Notes under the pieces: generated by a model | The model's input: only the letters and a program-made list of their open reading frames with translations | What the model was told of the DNA's origin: nothing | Databases searched by the model: none | Made by a program: the position numbers and the translations under genes | In this document: in pieces, positions 17,767-27,030 of the stretch | Numbering within the stretch: the first letter of the stretch is position 1 | Layout of the letters: each line of letters opens with the position of its first letter | Assembly (NCBI RefSeq): GCF_014698305.1 | Contig: NZ_JACJST010000025.1 | Span: 1 to 64,000, forward strand | Direction: 5' to 3' | Source of the DNA: Anabaena lutea FACHB-196 | Lineage (GTDB): Bacteria; Cyanobacteriota; Cyanobacteriia; Cyanobacteriales; Nostocaceae | DNA length: 64,000 nt

Positions 17767-18894
17767 CTATTTCCCAAATCCTTTACCTCTACTGGTAGAA
17801 GGAAGACAAATACAGTTTTCTATCTGCTTGAGTAAAGTTTCACTATCTAGATTTTGACCAATTAGCACTAACTGATTTTTCTTTTCACCTTTCCACTCAT
17901 CATCATCAATTGTGAAGCGTTTACCGCAAAGGTGGAAAATATGACGTTGGGGACTTTCATCAAACCACATAATCCCCTTAGCGCGAAAGACATTTGTGGG
18001 TAATTGGTTATCTAGAAAATATTGAAACTTGCGAATAGAAAAAGGTTTTTCGCTTTGGAAAGATATGGAAATAAAACCATCATTTTCTAAGTGGTTGGAA
18101 TGATGGTGATGATGTTCATGATCATGATGGTCATGTTCACAGTTAGAATGATCGTGATCATGGTCATGTCCACAGGTAGAATGATCATGATCATGGTCGT
18201 GATGTTCTTCATGTTCTTCTTCCTCTGAATCGAAATATTTATCAGACTCAAACAAACCCACACTGAGAATTAAAGGAAGTGGAACTTGAGATTTTGTAGT
18301 CCGAATAATTCTTGAACCTTCCTTGAGGTCATTGATTTTTCTTTCCAATTCCTGCAAAGTGGTTTCATCAACTAAATCTGTCTTATTAAGAATAATTACA
18401 TCACCATAGGTAATTTGACTTAAAGCGGCTTGAGAATTAAATAAATCCAAGCTATAATTTGCCGCATCAACTACAGTAATAATAGAATCCAACCGGGTCA
18501 AATCTCGTAATTCAGAACCCAGAAATGTCATAGCTACAGGTAGAGGATCTGCTAAACCAGTTGTTTCTACAACTAGATAATCTAGCTTTTCTTCCCTTTC
18601 TAAAACTTTGTAAACAGCGTCAACTAAGTCATTATTAATGGTGCAGCATATACAGCCATTACTTAATTCCACCATGTTTTCATCAGTAGCAACAACTAAT
18701 TCGTTGTCGATACCAATTTCACCAAATTCATTCACTAAAACAGCAGTTTTCACGCCTTGCTGATTTGTGAGAATATGGTTGAGTAAAGTCGTTTTACCGC
18801 TACCGAGAAAACCTGTAATGATTGTTACTGGTAAACCTTGTTTGGGAGCGTCCATTGCGTGAGATTCTGAACTAACTGTTGTTTGCATAATCAT
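17767..18894 (-). CDS. G3E-family GTPase (CobW/COG0523) with histidine-rich metal-binding segment
   Basis: The 375-residue protein carries the P-loop GFLGSGKTTLLNHIL, the metal-binding CxCC motif in GCICCTIN, the ETTGLADPLPV switch and the NKTDLVD guanine motif. Residues about 225-275 form an extreme His/Asp/Glu stretch with repeated HDHDH and HHHHH units and three cysteines. C-terminally there is the CobW-type domain (IMWFDESPQRHIFHLCG). COG0523 members act as metallochaperones, often for zinc, or in cobalamin synthesis; the histidine arm and the absence of cobalamin neighbours favour zinc or another divalent metal. No Zur-type operator was recognised. ATG at 18894 or 18888. Confidence 0.85.
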   Translation of the reverse strand: MIMQTTVSSESHAMDAPKQGLPVTIITGFLGSGKTTLLNHILTNQQGVKTAVLVNEFGEIGIDNELVVATDENMVELSNGCICCTINNDLVDAVYKVLEREEKLDYLVVETTGLADPLPVAMTFLGSELRDLTRLDSIITVVDAANYSLDLFNSQAALSQITYGDVIILNKTDLVDETTLQELERKINDLKEGSRIIRTTKSQVPLPLILSVGLFESDKYFDSEEEEHEEHHDHDHDHSTCGHDHDHDHSNCEHDHHDHEHHHHHSNHLENDGFISISFQSEKPFSIRKFQYFLDNQLPTNVFRAKGIMWFDESPQRHIFHLCGKRFTIDDDEWKGEKKNQLVLIGQNLDSETLLKQIENCICLPSTSRGKGFGK

Positions 18895-19435
18895 GAACTA
18901 TGATTTTGGTCTATTTGGGTGTATTTTAAATGTTATCTTGATTTTAGCTAGTTGGCATTAAGGTAACATATTTACATATCGGCTTGAAAAATCCGGTTAG
19001 CAGTTAAGCTCAATTTTGGAAAAGTTGGTGATGCTATAGTTTCATTTTTTCTAAATTGACTAACTTGATATTCCCCATTGATTAAATTCTAAATAGAAAT
19101 AGTTGGTTGTTTGGGATTTCCTATATAGTGAGTTCCACTATTAAGCTAGGTAATCAATAATCCAATATTCAGGAATCTCAATTTCCTCCTAGTCTTTCAC
19201 TTTACCTCCGGGTGTTGACAATATTACTATAGTGATCGTAAATGAATCGTGAACACAAATGTTGGGTTACGACGCAGTTTTATGATTTATGTGTGAGTGT
19301 TATAAATTAATTACCTCGTCTAACCCAACCTACAAGATGTTCACAACTATTGTGAGGTTACAAAATTTTCGTCTGCTCCCTCGCCAGCAACTTGCGTTAT
19401 TATTGTTTATCGTCTGATTGTCCCATTACTCTGTT
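18895..19435. other. Long intergenic region between divergent genes
   Basis: This 541-bp stretch separates the G3E GTPase from cysS. It contains an inverted repeat GTTGGGTTA (about 19262) and TAACCCAAC (about 19320), which belongs to the dispersed GTTGGGTT family also seen near 28.6-28.8 kb. A TTGACA at about 19214 has no well-placed -10 partner. No ORF, T-box or other structured leader is convincing, although cysS could have one. Confidence 0.45.
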
Positions 19436-20896
19436 ATGACCCTAACTCTCTACAATACTCTCACCCGTCGTCAAGAACCTTTTACTACCGTCGAACCTGG
19501 CAAGGTTAAGATGTACTATTGCGGTGTGACGGTTTATGATTACTGCCATTTGGGTCATGCTAGAGCGTGCATTGTCTGGGATGTAGTGCGTCGCTATCTT
19601 CAGTTTATCGGCTATGATGTGCGTTATATCCAAAATTTTACGGATATTGATGATAAAATTCTCAGACGCGCACGAGAAGAACATTCTTCAATGGAAGTTG
19701 TTGCAGAACGCTACATTCAAGCCTATTTTGAGGATATGTCCCGGTTGGGAATTAAAGAAGCTGATGAATATCCCCGTGCAACACACACCATGAACGGTAT
19801 TCAGCGATTAATTCACGATTTAGAAACTAAAGGTTTTGCGTATCCATCTGATGGTGATGTGTATTATTCTGTACAGAATTTTGCGGAATATGGCAAACTT
19901 TCTGGACGCAAATTAGAGGATATGCAAGCAGGTGCGAGTGAACGGGTAAACGTCGAAGACGCAGAATATCAAAAGAAGAAATACCCCTTTGATTTTGCGT
20001 TGTGGAAGGCTGCAAAACCTGGCGAACCCGCGTGGGAGTCTCCTTGGGGAAAAGGCCGCCCAGGATGGCATATTGAATGCTCGGCAATGGTACGCGATCG
20101 CTTGGGTGATACTATAGACATCCATGCTGGTGGTGCTGACTTAATTTTCCCACACCATGAAAATGAAATTGCCCAATCGGAAGCAGTAACTGGTAAACCT
20201 CTTGCTAATTATTGGTTACACAACGGCATGGTGAAGGTAGATGGTGAAAAAATGTCCAAATCCTTGGGTAATTTTATCACTATTCGGGAATTGCTAGATC
20301 GAGGTGTAGATCCAATGGCCTTGCGGTTATTTGTGTTGATGGCACACTATCGTAAGCCTATAGATTTTACCGATGATGCGATCGTAGCAGCAACCAACGG
20401 CTGGCATACTATCAAAGAAGGTTTACTCTTCGGTTATCAACATAGTAAAAAACTAGGCTGGGACGAATCGAACCTCATCCAAAATCCAAAATCTAAAATC
20501 CAAAATTCCCATATTGAGAGATTTAAAGAAGCAGTTAATGATGATTTTAACTTTCCTGGTGGGTTAGTAATAATTTTTGAATTAGCCAAAGAACTAAATC
20601 GGGAAAGAAACATCATTGTTCATCAAGGAAAAACTGAAACCCCAGCCAATGAATTACTCCAAAAATGGCAAACCCTGGTAACATTAGCAGACGTTCTAGG
20701 TTTAACTGCCCAACCAGAAGCCGAAACTCCTAAACAGGATGGTATAAGTAATGCAGAAATTGAGGAGTTAATTCAAAAAAGATGGGAAGCAAGAAAAGCA
20801 AAAAACTTTGCAGAAAGCGATCGCATTCGTGATGAACTATTAACAAAAGGTATTACCTTAATAGACAGTAAAGAAGGCACACGCTGGCACAGATGA
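19436..20896 (+). CDS. cysS: Cysteinyl-tRNA synthetase
   Basis: The 486-residue class I enzyme charges tRNA-Cys. It shows the zinc ligand YYCGVTVYDYCHLGHARA (HIGH motif as HLGH), the ECSAM segment, the HHENE motif and KMSKSLGNF near residue 268. The ATG at 19436 is used, not the TTG at 19418. Residues about 348-357 (IQNPKSKIQNS) are encoded by four tandem ATCCAAA-type heptamers, an in-frame insertion between the catalytic core and the C-terminal DALR-like region. The essential nature of the enzyme suggests the insertion is tolerated. Confidence 0.93.
   Translation: MTLTLYNTLTRRQEPFTTVEPGKVKMYYCGVTVYDYCHLGHARACIVWDVVRRYLQFIGYDVRYIQNFTDIDDKILRRAREEHSSMEVVAERYIQAYFEDMSRLGIKEADEYPRATHTMNGIQRLIHDLETKGFAYPSDGDVYYSVQNFAEYGKLSGRKLEDMQAGASERVNVEDAEYQKKKYPFDFALWKAAKPGEPAWESPWGKGRPGWHIECSAMVRDRLGDTIDIHAGGADLIFPHHENEIAQSEAVTGKPLANYWLHNGMVKVDGEKMSKSLGNFITIRELLDRGVDPMALRLFVLMAHYRKPIDFTDDAIVAATNGWHTIKEGLLFGYQHSKKLGWDESNLIQNPKSKIQNSHIERFKEAVNDDFNFPGGLVIIFELAKELNRERNIIVHQGKTETPANELLQKWQTLVTLADVLGLTAQPEAETPKQDGISNAEIEELIQKRWEARKAKNFAESDRIRDELLTKGITLIDSKEGTRWHR
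20477..20504 (+). repeat. Heptamer array inside cysS
   Basis: Four tandem units ATCCAAA, ATCCAAA, ATCTAAA and ATCCAAA lie in the cysS reading frame. The same unit type occurs in non-coding DNA near 54905-54990. Confidence 0.85.
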
Positions 20897-20966
20897 TTAA
20901 ATCAAAAAACTCTCTCTGTGCCTCTGCGTCTCTGCGTGCAAAAACTCTTAATTTTGAATTATAATC

Positions 20967-22403
20967 ATGTTATCTGAACTTACAAAAGCAATTTCTCAAC
21001 TCAATATTCCTGCTGATTGGATTGGGATTAGAGCCGTAAAAGAGACATCTAGATCTCATTATGTTCGTGACGGATTACCCCAAAGCAACGGACAATCCTT
21101 GACAATGGGAGCAATGCTAGAAGTAATGGTAAACGGCTGTTTGGGTTATGCTGCTACCAACTCCTTAGCATTACCATCCCTGCAAAATGCCGCCGAAATA
21201 GCCTATAAACAGGCATTAGCAGCTAGTGAATGGTGGATATATCCCGTTAGTGAAAGTATACGTCCCAAAGTTGTCGGTGAATATAAATCACCCTTCCTAG
21301 AACCATTAGATGCTGTTAGTCCAGGAGAAATCAACGATTTACTAATTCGCATTTGCCAAAAGCTGAAAATCAACGATAAAATAGTTCAAACCACCGCCAC
21401 TGTTGCGACTAGCGATAAAGAAACTTGGTTTGTTAGCAGCAACGGCTCGGAAGTATATCAGAAAATTATCGCCCTGAATACGCATTTTGGTGCGATCGCT
21501 CAAGATGGTGCAATCGTCCAGCCACGCACCAATAACGGCGCTCATGCAAACTCTTATCAAGGGGGATGGGAACTTCTAAAAACCGATAATTTATGGCATC
21601 GAGTGCAGCAAGTTGGCGAACAGGCATTAGAATTATTGACTGCCGAAGAATGCCCAAATATTCGCACTAATTTAGTTTTAGCACCAGACCAAATGATGCT
21701 GCAAATCCATGAAAGTATCGGTCATCCATTAGAAATTGACCGCATTTTAGGAGATGAGCGCAACTATGCTGGTGGTAGCTTTGTCACCAAAGATGATTTT
21801 GGCAAACTAGAATATGGTTCGCCATTAATGAATATTACCTTTGATCCCACAGTAGAAGGTGAATTTGCTAGTTATGGTTTTGATGATACGGGTGCAGTAG
21901 CTACCAAAGAATATGTCATTAAAAAAGGCATTTTACAACGCGGTTTAGGCAGTTTAGAAAGTCAAGCCAGAGCAGATTTACCAGGTGTTGCTTGCGCTCG
22001 TGCTTCTTCCTGGAATCGACCAGCAATAGACAGAATGGCCAACTTAAATTTAGAACCAGGAAATGCTACCTTTGATGAAATTATAGCAGGAATAGAACAT
22101 GGCGTTTACATGGAATCTAACCGTTCTTGGTCGATAGATGATCGTCGTTACAAATTTCAATTTGGTTGCGAATACGCTAAGTTAATCGAAAACGGTAAAT
22201 TGACCAAAACTTTACGTAATCCCAACTATCGAGCGACAACACCAGAATTTTGGCACAGTTTAATTCAAGTTGGTAATAATTCTAATTGGCAGATGTATGG
22301 GACTCCTTTTTGTGGTAAGGGAGAACCTAATCAGGCTATTTGGGTGGGACATGGTTCTCCTGTTTGTGTATTTGCTAATGTGGAGGTTTTTGGGGGAGGT
22401 TAA
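20967..22403 (+). CDS. tldD: TldD family metalloprotease homologue
   Basis: The 478-residue protein is a TldD-type member of the TldD/PmbA pair, a heterodimeric zinc protease that processes modified peptides and CcdA in other bacteria. The zinc motif HESIGH (HExxxH) is near residue 247, followed by the conserved YAGGSFVTKDDFGKLEYGS and SWSIDDRRYKFQFGCEYA segments. It is directly followed by its partner gene at 22498, so the two probably work as one complex. Spacing of 70 bp from cysS on the same strand would permit co-transcription. Confidence 0.85.
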   Translation: MLSELTKAISQLNIPADWIGIRAVKETSRSHYVRDGLPQSNGQSLTMGAMLEVMVNGCLGYAATNSLALPSLQNAAEIAYKQALAASEWWIYPVSESIRPKVVGEYKSPFLEPLDAVSPGEINDLLIRICQKLKINDKIVQTTATVATSDKETWFVSSNGSEVYQKIIALNTHFGAIAQDGAIVQPRTNNGAHANSYQGGWELLKTDNLWHRVQQVGEQALELLTAEECPNIRTNLVLAPDQMMLQIHESIGHPLEIDRILGDERNYAGGSFVTKDDFGKLEYGSPLMNITFDPTVEGEFASYGFDDTGAVATKEYVIKKGILQRGLGSLESQARADLPGVACARASSWNRPAIDRMANLNLEPGNATFDEIIAGIEHGVYMESNRSWSIDDRRYKFQFGCEYAKLIENGKLTKTLRNPNYRATTPEFWHSLIQVGNNSNWQMYGTPFCGKGEPNQAIWVGHGSPVCVFANVEVFGGG

Positions 22404-22497
22404 GAGGAGTTTTTTAAACGCAGAGGTACGCGGAGGTTAGCGCGGAGGTGCGCTGAGAGTTTTTGCCTATTTGCTTGTTGTGATTTTAGGGTAATTT
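22404..22497. repeat. CGCAGAGG-type dispersed repeat between tldD and tldE
   Basis: The spacer reads TTTAAACGCAGAGGTACGCGG and continues as a GC-rich unit ending GAGAGTTTTTGCC. Related sequences lie at about 20903-20945 and, reversed, at about 24510-24560, showing a small dispersed repeat family in this part of the window. Confidence 0.55.
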
Positions 22498-23847
22498 ATG
22501 AAAGTTGAAGAATTAGCGATTTTAGAAAGTAATTTTAATCAATTAATAGAAACTCTGCTGATTAAAAAATCGGAAGGTGAACATTTTACTGTTAGGTTGA
22601 ATAGTGAAGGCAGTCAATTTACTCGCTTCAATCATGCCAAGGTTAGACAAACTGGTTTTGTGGCTGATGCTTCTATTGTACTGACTTTAATGGCAGATAA
22701 GCGCAGGAGTTTTCGTCATTTTCCCTTTAGTGGAAATTGGGAAATAGATTGGCAACTAGCATATTCTGCTTTACAAGAATTACGTGATGAATTGCCTTTA
22801 TTGCCTATTGATCCTTATTTAGTTTTACCTTCAGGAACTAATACTAGTCGAGAAGTAAATATAGGAAAGTTATTAACTCCAGAAATAGTTGTTAGTAATA
22901 TTTTAGAATCTGTAGCTGATTTAGATTTTACTGGACTTTATGCTGGTGGTGTTATTATTAGAGCTTATGGGGATTCTAGCGGACAAAAACACTGGTTTGC
23001 TACTGATTCTTTTACGTTAGACTATTCTTTGTTTATGGAATCAGGACAAGCTGTTAAAGGAACTTTTGCCGGCAGCAATTGGGATGAATCTGCTTATCTA
23101 GCCAAAATAAATGATGGGAAAAAGCAATTAGCAATGCTATCTCTTCCAGTCAAAGAATTACCAAGAGGAAAATATAAAACTTATTTTGCACCTGCTGCTG
23201 TTGCTGATTTATTGGCTATGCTTTCTTGGGGTGCTATCAGTGAAGCAGACATTCAACAAGGTAATAGTGCTTTAGCTGTTTTATCACGTCAAGAAAAACA
23301 ACTTTCACCAAAGTTTAATTTGCAAGAAAACTTCCAACTCGGTTTAGTTCCCAGATTTAATGAATTAGGAGAAATGGCTGCACCGGAATTACCGTTAATA
23401 GAAAAAGGAGTTTTGAGCAATACTCTAGTTAATTCTCGTACCGCTAAAGAATATAATAAACTCGCTAACGGTGCTAATGGTTCAGAAACATTACGTTCTC
23501 CAGAAATCAGCCCAGGAAATTTAGCATTTGATGATATTTTACCCAGTTTAGATACAGGATTATATGTTTCTAATTTACATTATTTAAATTGGAGCGATCG
23601 CCCTGCTGGTAGAATTACAGGTATGACACGTTATGCCTGTTTTTGGGTGGAAAATGGCGAAATAGTCGCCCCCATTGAAAATCTGCGTTTTGATGAAAGT
23701 CTCTACCGCTTTTGGGGTGCAGAAAATTTAGTAGATTTAACCGATTTTCAAGAATTTATTCCCGAAGTCGGAACCTATGAAAGCCGGCAATTAGGTGGTA
23801 GTTTAGTTCCTGGGATGTTGGTAGAAGACTTCACTTATACTTTGTAA
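22498..23847 (+). CDS. tldE: TldE/PmbA family protein
   Basis: The 449-residue protein is the non-catalytic partner type of the TldD/TldE complex: it shares the fold but has no HExxxH motif. Recognisable parts are TRFNHAKVRQTGFVADASIV near the start, the GLYAGGVIIRAYGDSSGQ turn and the WSDRPAGRITGMTRYACFWV stretch near the end. It lies 94 bp downstream of tldD on the same strand, which supports the pairing. The function is inferred from the family. Confidence 0.82.
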   Translation: MKVEELAILESNFNQLIETLLIKKSEGEHFTVRLNSEGSQFTRFNHAKVRQTGFVADASIVLTLMADKRRSFRHFPFSGNWEIDWQLAYSALQELRDELPLLPIDPYLVLPSGTNTSREVNIGKLLTPEIVVSNILESVADLDFTGLYAGGVIIRAYGDSSGQKHWFATDSFTLDYSLFMESGQAVKGTFAGSNWDESAYLAKINDGKKQLAMLSLPVKELPRGKYKTYFAPAAVADLLAMLSWGAISEADIQQGNSALAVLSRQEKQLSPKFNLQENFQLGLVPRFNELGEMAAPELPLIEKGVLSNTLVNSRTAKEYNKLANGANGSETLRSPEISPGNLAFDDILPSLDTGLYVSNLHYLNWSDRPAGRITGMTRYACFWVENGEIVAPIENLRFDESLYRFWGAENLVDLTDFQEFIPEVGTYESRQLGGSLVPGMLVEDFTYTL

Positions 23848-24050
23848 AAATATAGTTTGTAGTTGCGCTGTCTTCACCCAACCGTAACTACCAACATCAA
23901 CATTAAATTCATCATTTTTATTGCCAGCTTCATCAGTTGGGTGAACTAGATTTTTTCTGCATTGTTAGGTTGTGTTTTTAACTAATTCTTGCGGTCTAAA
24001 TCTCCGTTACAAAACTTAATTACGTATCCTTAACGGAACCGTAGGCTGTA

Positions 24051-24431
24051 TTAAGAATTATTTTCCTGATTTACACCAGCTTGCATGGCTGTTAAGTAGG
24101 CATCTAACTCCTGAGTATTGGCAAACACCTCAGAAAGGGGAACAGCTTTGACAATATCAAATACTTTTTGAACTTGAGGGGTAGGATGGGTAAAATATAC
24201 CTTACCCTCTCTTGATTTCATCGTTTTTCGCGCCTTGGCCAACACACGTAGTCCAGCACTAGAGATAAAACTCAAGTTCTGGAGATTTAAAATCAGAGTT
24301 TGGATGTTAGGTGTCAAGCTTTTTTGAATAGATGTATCCAAATCAGTAGCTGTCAGCGTATCAAGCTTACCATCCAAAGCTAAACACAAGGTGGTAGAGT
24401 TAGTATTTTCTACGTGGATTTGCAATGACAT
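24051..24431 (-). CDS. STAS-domain anti-sigma factor antagonist
   Basis: This 126-residue single-domain STAS protein has the conserved phosphorylation loop in NLQNLSFISSAGLRVLAKAR, with the serine of SSAGL as the likely phosphorylated residue. Such proteins bind or release an RsbW-type switch kinase depending on phosphorylation. The gene lies 174 bp downstream of the SpoIIE-type phosphatase gene on the same strand, and that protein also carries a switch-kinase-like domain, so a direct partnership is probable. Confidence 0.87.
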   Translation of the reverse strand: MSLQIHVENTNSTTLCLALDGKLDTLTATDLDTSIQKSLTPNIQTLILNLQNLSFISSAGLRVLAKARKTMKSREGKVYFTHPTPQVQKVFDIVKAVPLSEVFANTQELDAYLTAMQAGVNQENNS

Positions 24432-24605
24432 AGATTTTATCTGGCAATTCAGTATTTATTTGTAGTTTAGCTAAAATTGGGTGATTCTAAGTATAATATT
24501 TCATTAATTCATAGCGGATTCTCAGCGTAACTCTGCGTGTACCTCTGCGCCACTTTGCGTTTAAATTTCTATAGTTAATTAGCCACCATCTTACCCAAAG
24601 CTGTA

Positions 24606-26951
24606 CTAAGCTAATTGAGCGATCGCTTGGCGGACTGTCAAAATGTTCTTACCATTGAGATAAACATAGTCTACTTGCTCTGCGAGTTCTTGCACCAAGA
24701 AAAAGCCAAATCCGCCTAGAGAGCGATCTTCATCATCCATCATCATATCTGGTGAGGCAATTTCAGTTAAAGGATTAAAAGGCTTACCACTATCTTTAAA
24801 AGTCATCGTCAACTGTTGATCATTCATCTCAATCCGCAAATCGATACAACCGTCGCTGCGATTTTCATAACCATATTCAATAATATTGACCAAAACCTCT
24901 TCCACAATTAACTGGGCATCTTCAATCAATTCCACTGTCAGACTAGCTGCTTGCAAAATCTTGCCTAAGCTTTGTTTTACTTCCTCCAACTCGGTTAACT
25001 CACTATTGAGAGTCAGGTTCCATTCCATAACATTTGCCGCTTGAGAAAAAGGACTTGATGGTAGATACTGCACAGCTAACAAGGTAATATCATCTGATTG
25101 CGGTGCATCTCCCACAAACTGCTGGCAAAAATGCACAATTGTGCGAACTGCACGGGCTGGGTTGGTGGGAGGATAGGAAGTCATAATCTCAATTAACCGT
25201 TCCTCAGAAAATATCTCACCCTCGCGGTTCATCGCTTCTGTGATGCCATCAGTATAAAGTAGGATTAAATCGTTAGGTGCAAGTATACATTCACTTTCTG
25301 CAAATACTGAATCATCATATAACCCTAGCGGTGAACTAGTTTCCAAATCTAGATACTGAACTTGTCGATTGTGTATCAATAAGGGGGCATCATGACCGCC
25401 ACTGGCGTAAGTAAACTTGCCGCTGCCTAGATCGATTACACCGCAAAATACGGTAACAAATAAACATTCTTCATTTTCGGCACATAGTTCCTGATTAACA
25501 GTGTGTAGGATTTCCCTAGGGGTATTGAAGGGTTTGGTGAGAGTGCGAATCAAGGTGACTGTGCGTGCCATTAGCAGTGCAGCGGGAAATCCTTTGTCAG
25601 CGACATCGCCAATAATGATGCACAAGCGATCGCTTCCTAAAAGAAAAAAGTCGTAGAGATCACCACCCACAATCCGCGCAGGTTTCAATAAGGCAGATAT
25701 CTGATATGGCGAATTGCAACTACTGTCCACAGTAGTCCGGGGAACCATTGTGCGCTGAATTTGGGCAGCAATAGAAAGTTCGCTCTCTAGTTTTTGTTTA
25801 GCAGCAGTAGTCTCTTGCAGGTTCTGAATATAGAGTTGCAGACAATCGCGCATTTGCCGAAAAGATTGGGTTAAACGCCCCACTTCATCATCGGAAGTCA
25901 CAGGAGGTAGGGTGGTATCAAGGTTTCCCTTAGCCATTTCCTGTGTGCTGGTGTTGAGTTTACGCAGAGGGCGGGTAGTCAGTTGAGAAATTAAGGCAAT
26001 CACCACACACATCAACACCATATCCTTAGACATAGAAGCAATTACCAACCACAGGTATTGTTGCTCCAACTGTTCTGACTTAGCAGCAGGAAATGTGATA
26101 CCGACAATCCAATCTGTAGAGGTAACAGTTCTCGTCATCAACAGTTCTTGAAAATTAGTTTTGGTGTTAATCAACCCTCGACTTTGTTGGCTATTATTTA
26201 AAATAATATTTTGCTGAGATAACCACGACTCAACTAATTGCGGATTTGCTGGTTTAACAATCCATTGCCTATTTGATGGTGAAAATACAAAAGAATTGCC
26301 CAATTCAAGATCATGCAATTCATTTGACTGGGCTAACTTTTCTGCTATAGTCGGAGATACCCAATCCAAATTTACCTCAATTGCCAGCCAACTTATAGTT
26401 ACTGAATTAGTAGATAGAGGAATGCAATAGGTAATGGCTGATGAATTATTAACGGAATAGGGTTGCGTCCAAAACGGTGAATTAGCAGGTTTTTTACCAT
26501 TGATTGTGCAACGAGTGAGCCAAATATTAGTTATTTCCTGGTTGAGATTGGTATATTTTCTCTGTCGGTCATAGTACCATCCAGAGTCAGGAATATTGTT
26601 AGCATTAATGAGTGCAATCGCCTGGAGTTTAGGCTGTTTTTCAAGCAGGGTTTTTAGCCGTAGCAAGAGTTCATTTTGATAAACAGAATTGGAATTTTTT
26701 TCTACCTTTTCAACAGAATGAATCGACAGGAAAATACTTCGCTCAATGGCTTGTAATTTTCTTTCGATCTCGTTTGCTACAGTGTTAATTCGAGACTGAG
26801 ATAAATCAATCAACCAAGTACCTACAGTTTTATGCATCAGTTGGCGGGCTTGCCAATAGGAAACTCCATAAATTCCTATCGCCGCGACAACACAACTAAA
26901 GATCAACCGATGGGTAATACTTTTAAATCGCAAGATGGATGGCTTTTTCAT
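24606..26951 (-). CDS. Membrane sensor with HAMP, SpoIIE phosphatase and HATPase domains
   Basis: The 781-residue protein has two membrane segments (about residues 13-32 and 302-325) around a periplasmic Cache-like sensor region, a HAMP domain (PLRKLNTSTQEMAKGNLDTT), a short coiled coil, a PP2C/SpoIIE phosphatase domain (ARIVGGDLYDFF, IIGDVADKGFPAAL, YASGGHDAPLL, LYTDGITEA) and a C-terminal RsbW-like ATPase domain (VEEVLVNIIEYGYENR, FKDSGKPFNP, GGFGFFLVQ). It should sense an external cue and set the phosphorylation state of an antagonist, most likely the STAS protein next to it. Having phosphatase and switch-kinase modules in one chain is known in cyanobacteria. Confidence 0.88.
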   Translation of the reverse strand: MKKPSILRFKSITHRLIFSCVVAAIGIYGVSYWQARQLMHKTVGTWLIDLSQSRINTVANEIERKLQAIERSIFLSIHSVEKVEKNSNSVYQNELLLRLKTLLEKQPKLQAIALINANNIPDSGWYYDRQRKYTNLNQEITNIWLTRCTINGKKPANSPFWTQPYSVNNSSAITYCIPLSTNSVTISWLAIEVNLDWVSPTIAEKLAQSNELHDLELGNSFVFSPSNRQWIVKPANPQLVESWLSQQNIILNNSQQSRGLINTKTNFQELLMTRTVTSTDWIVGITFPAAKSEQLEQQYLWLVIASMSKDMVLMCVVIALISQLTTRPLRKLNTSTQEMAKGNLDTTLPPVTSDDEVGRLTQSFRQMRDCLQLYIQNLQETTAAKQKLESELSIAAQIQRTMVPRTTVDSSCNSPYQISALLKPARIVGGDLYDFFLLGSDRLCIIIGDVADKGFPAALLMARTVTLIRTLTKPFNTPREILHTVNQELCAENEECLFVTVFCGVIDLGSGKFTYASGGHDAPLLIHNRQVQYLDLETSSPLGLYDDSVFAESECILAPNDLILLYTDGITEAMNREGEIFSEERLIEIMTSYPPTNPARAVRTIVHFCQQFVGDAPQSDDITLLAVQYLPSSPFSQAANVMEWNLTLNSELTELEEVKQSLGKILQAASLTVELIEDAQLIVEEVLVNIIEYGYENRSDGCIDLRIEMNDQQLTMTFKDSGKPFNPLTEIASPDMMMDDEDRSLGGFGFFLVQELAEQVDYVYLNGKNILTVRQAIAQLA

Positions 26952-27030
26952 AACTAATTTTTTTATAAAATGGTGTGAATAAACTCATATTTGCTATCAT
27001 ACTTAATGAGGATTTATTATTAATTACAAA

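Noticed and set aside
17651-17857. 68-codon ORF between the alkaline phosphatase and G3E GTPase genes
   Set aside because: It overlaps the ends of both genes and has no family features.
18097-18230. Simple-sequence repeat at the histidine codons as a non-coding array
   Set aside because: The ATGATCATG-type repetition is explained by His/Asp codons of the GTPase, which stays in one open frame.
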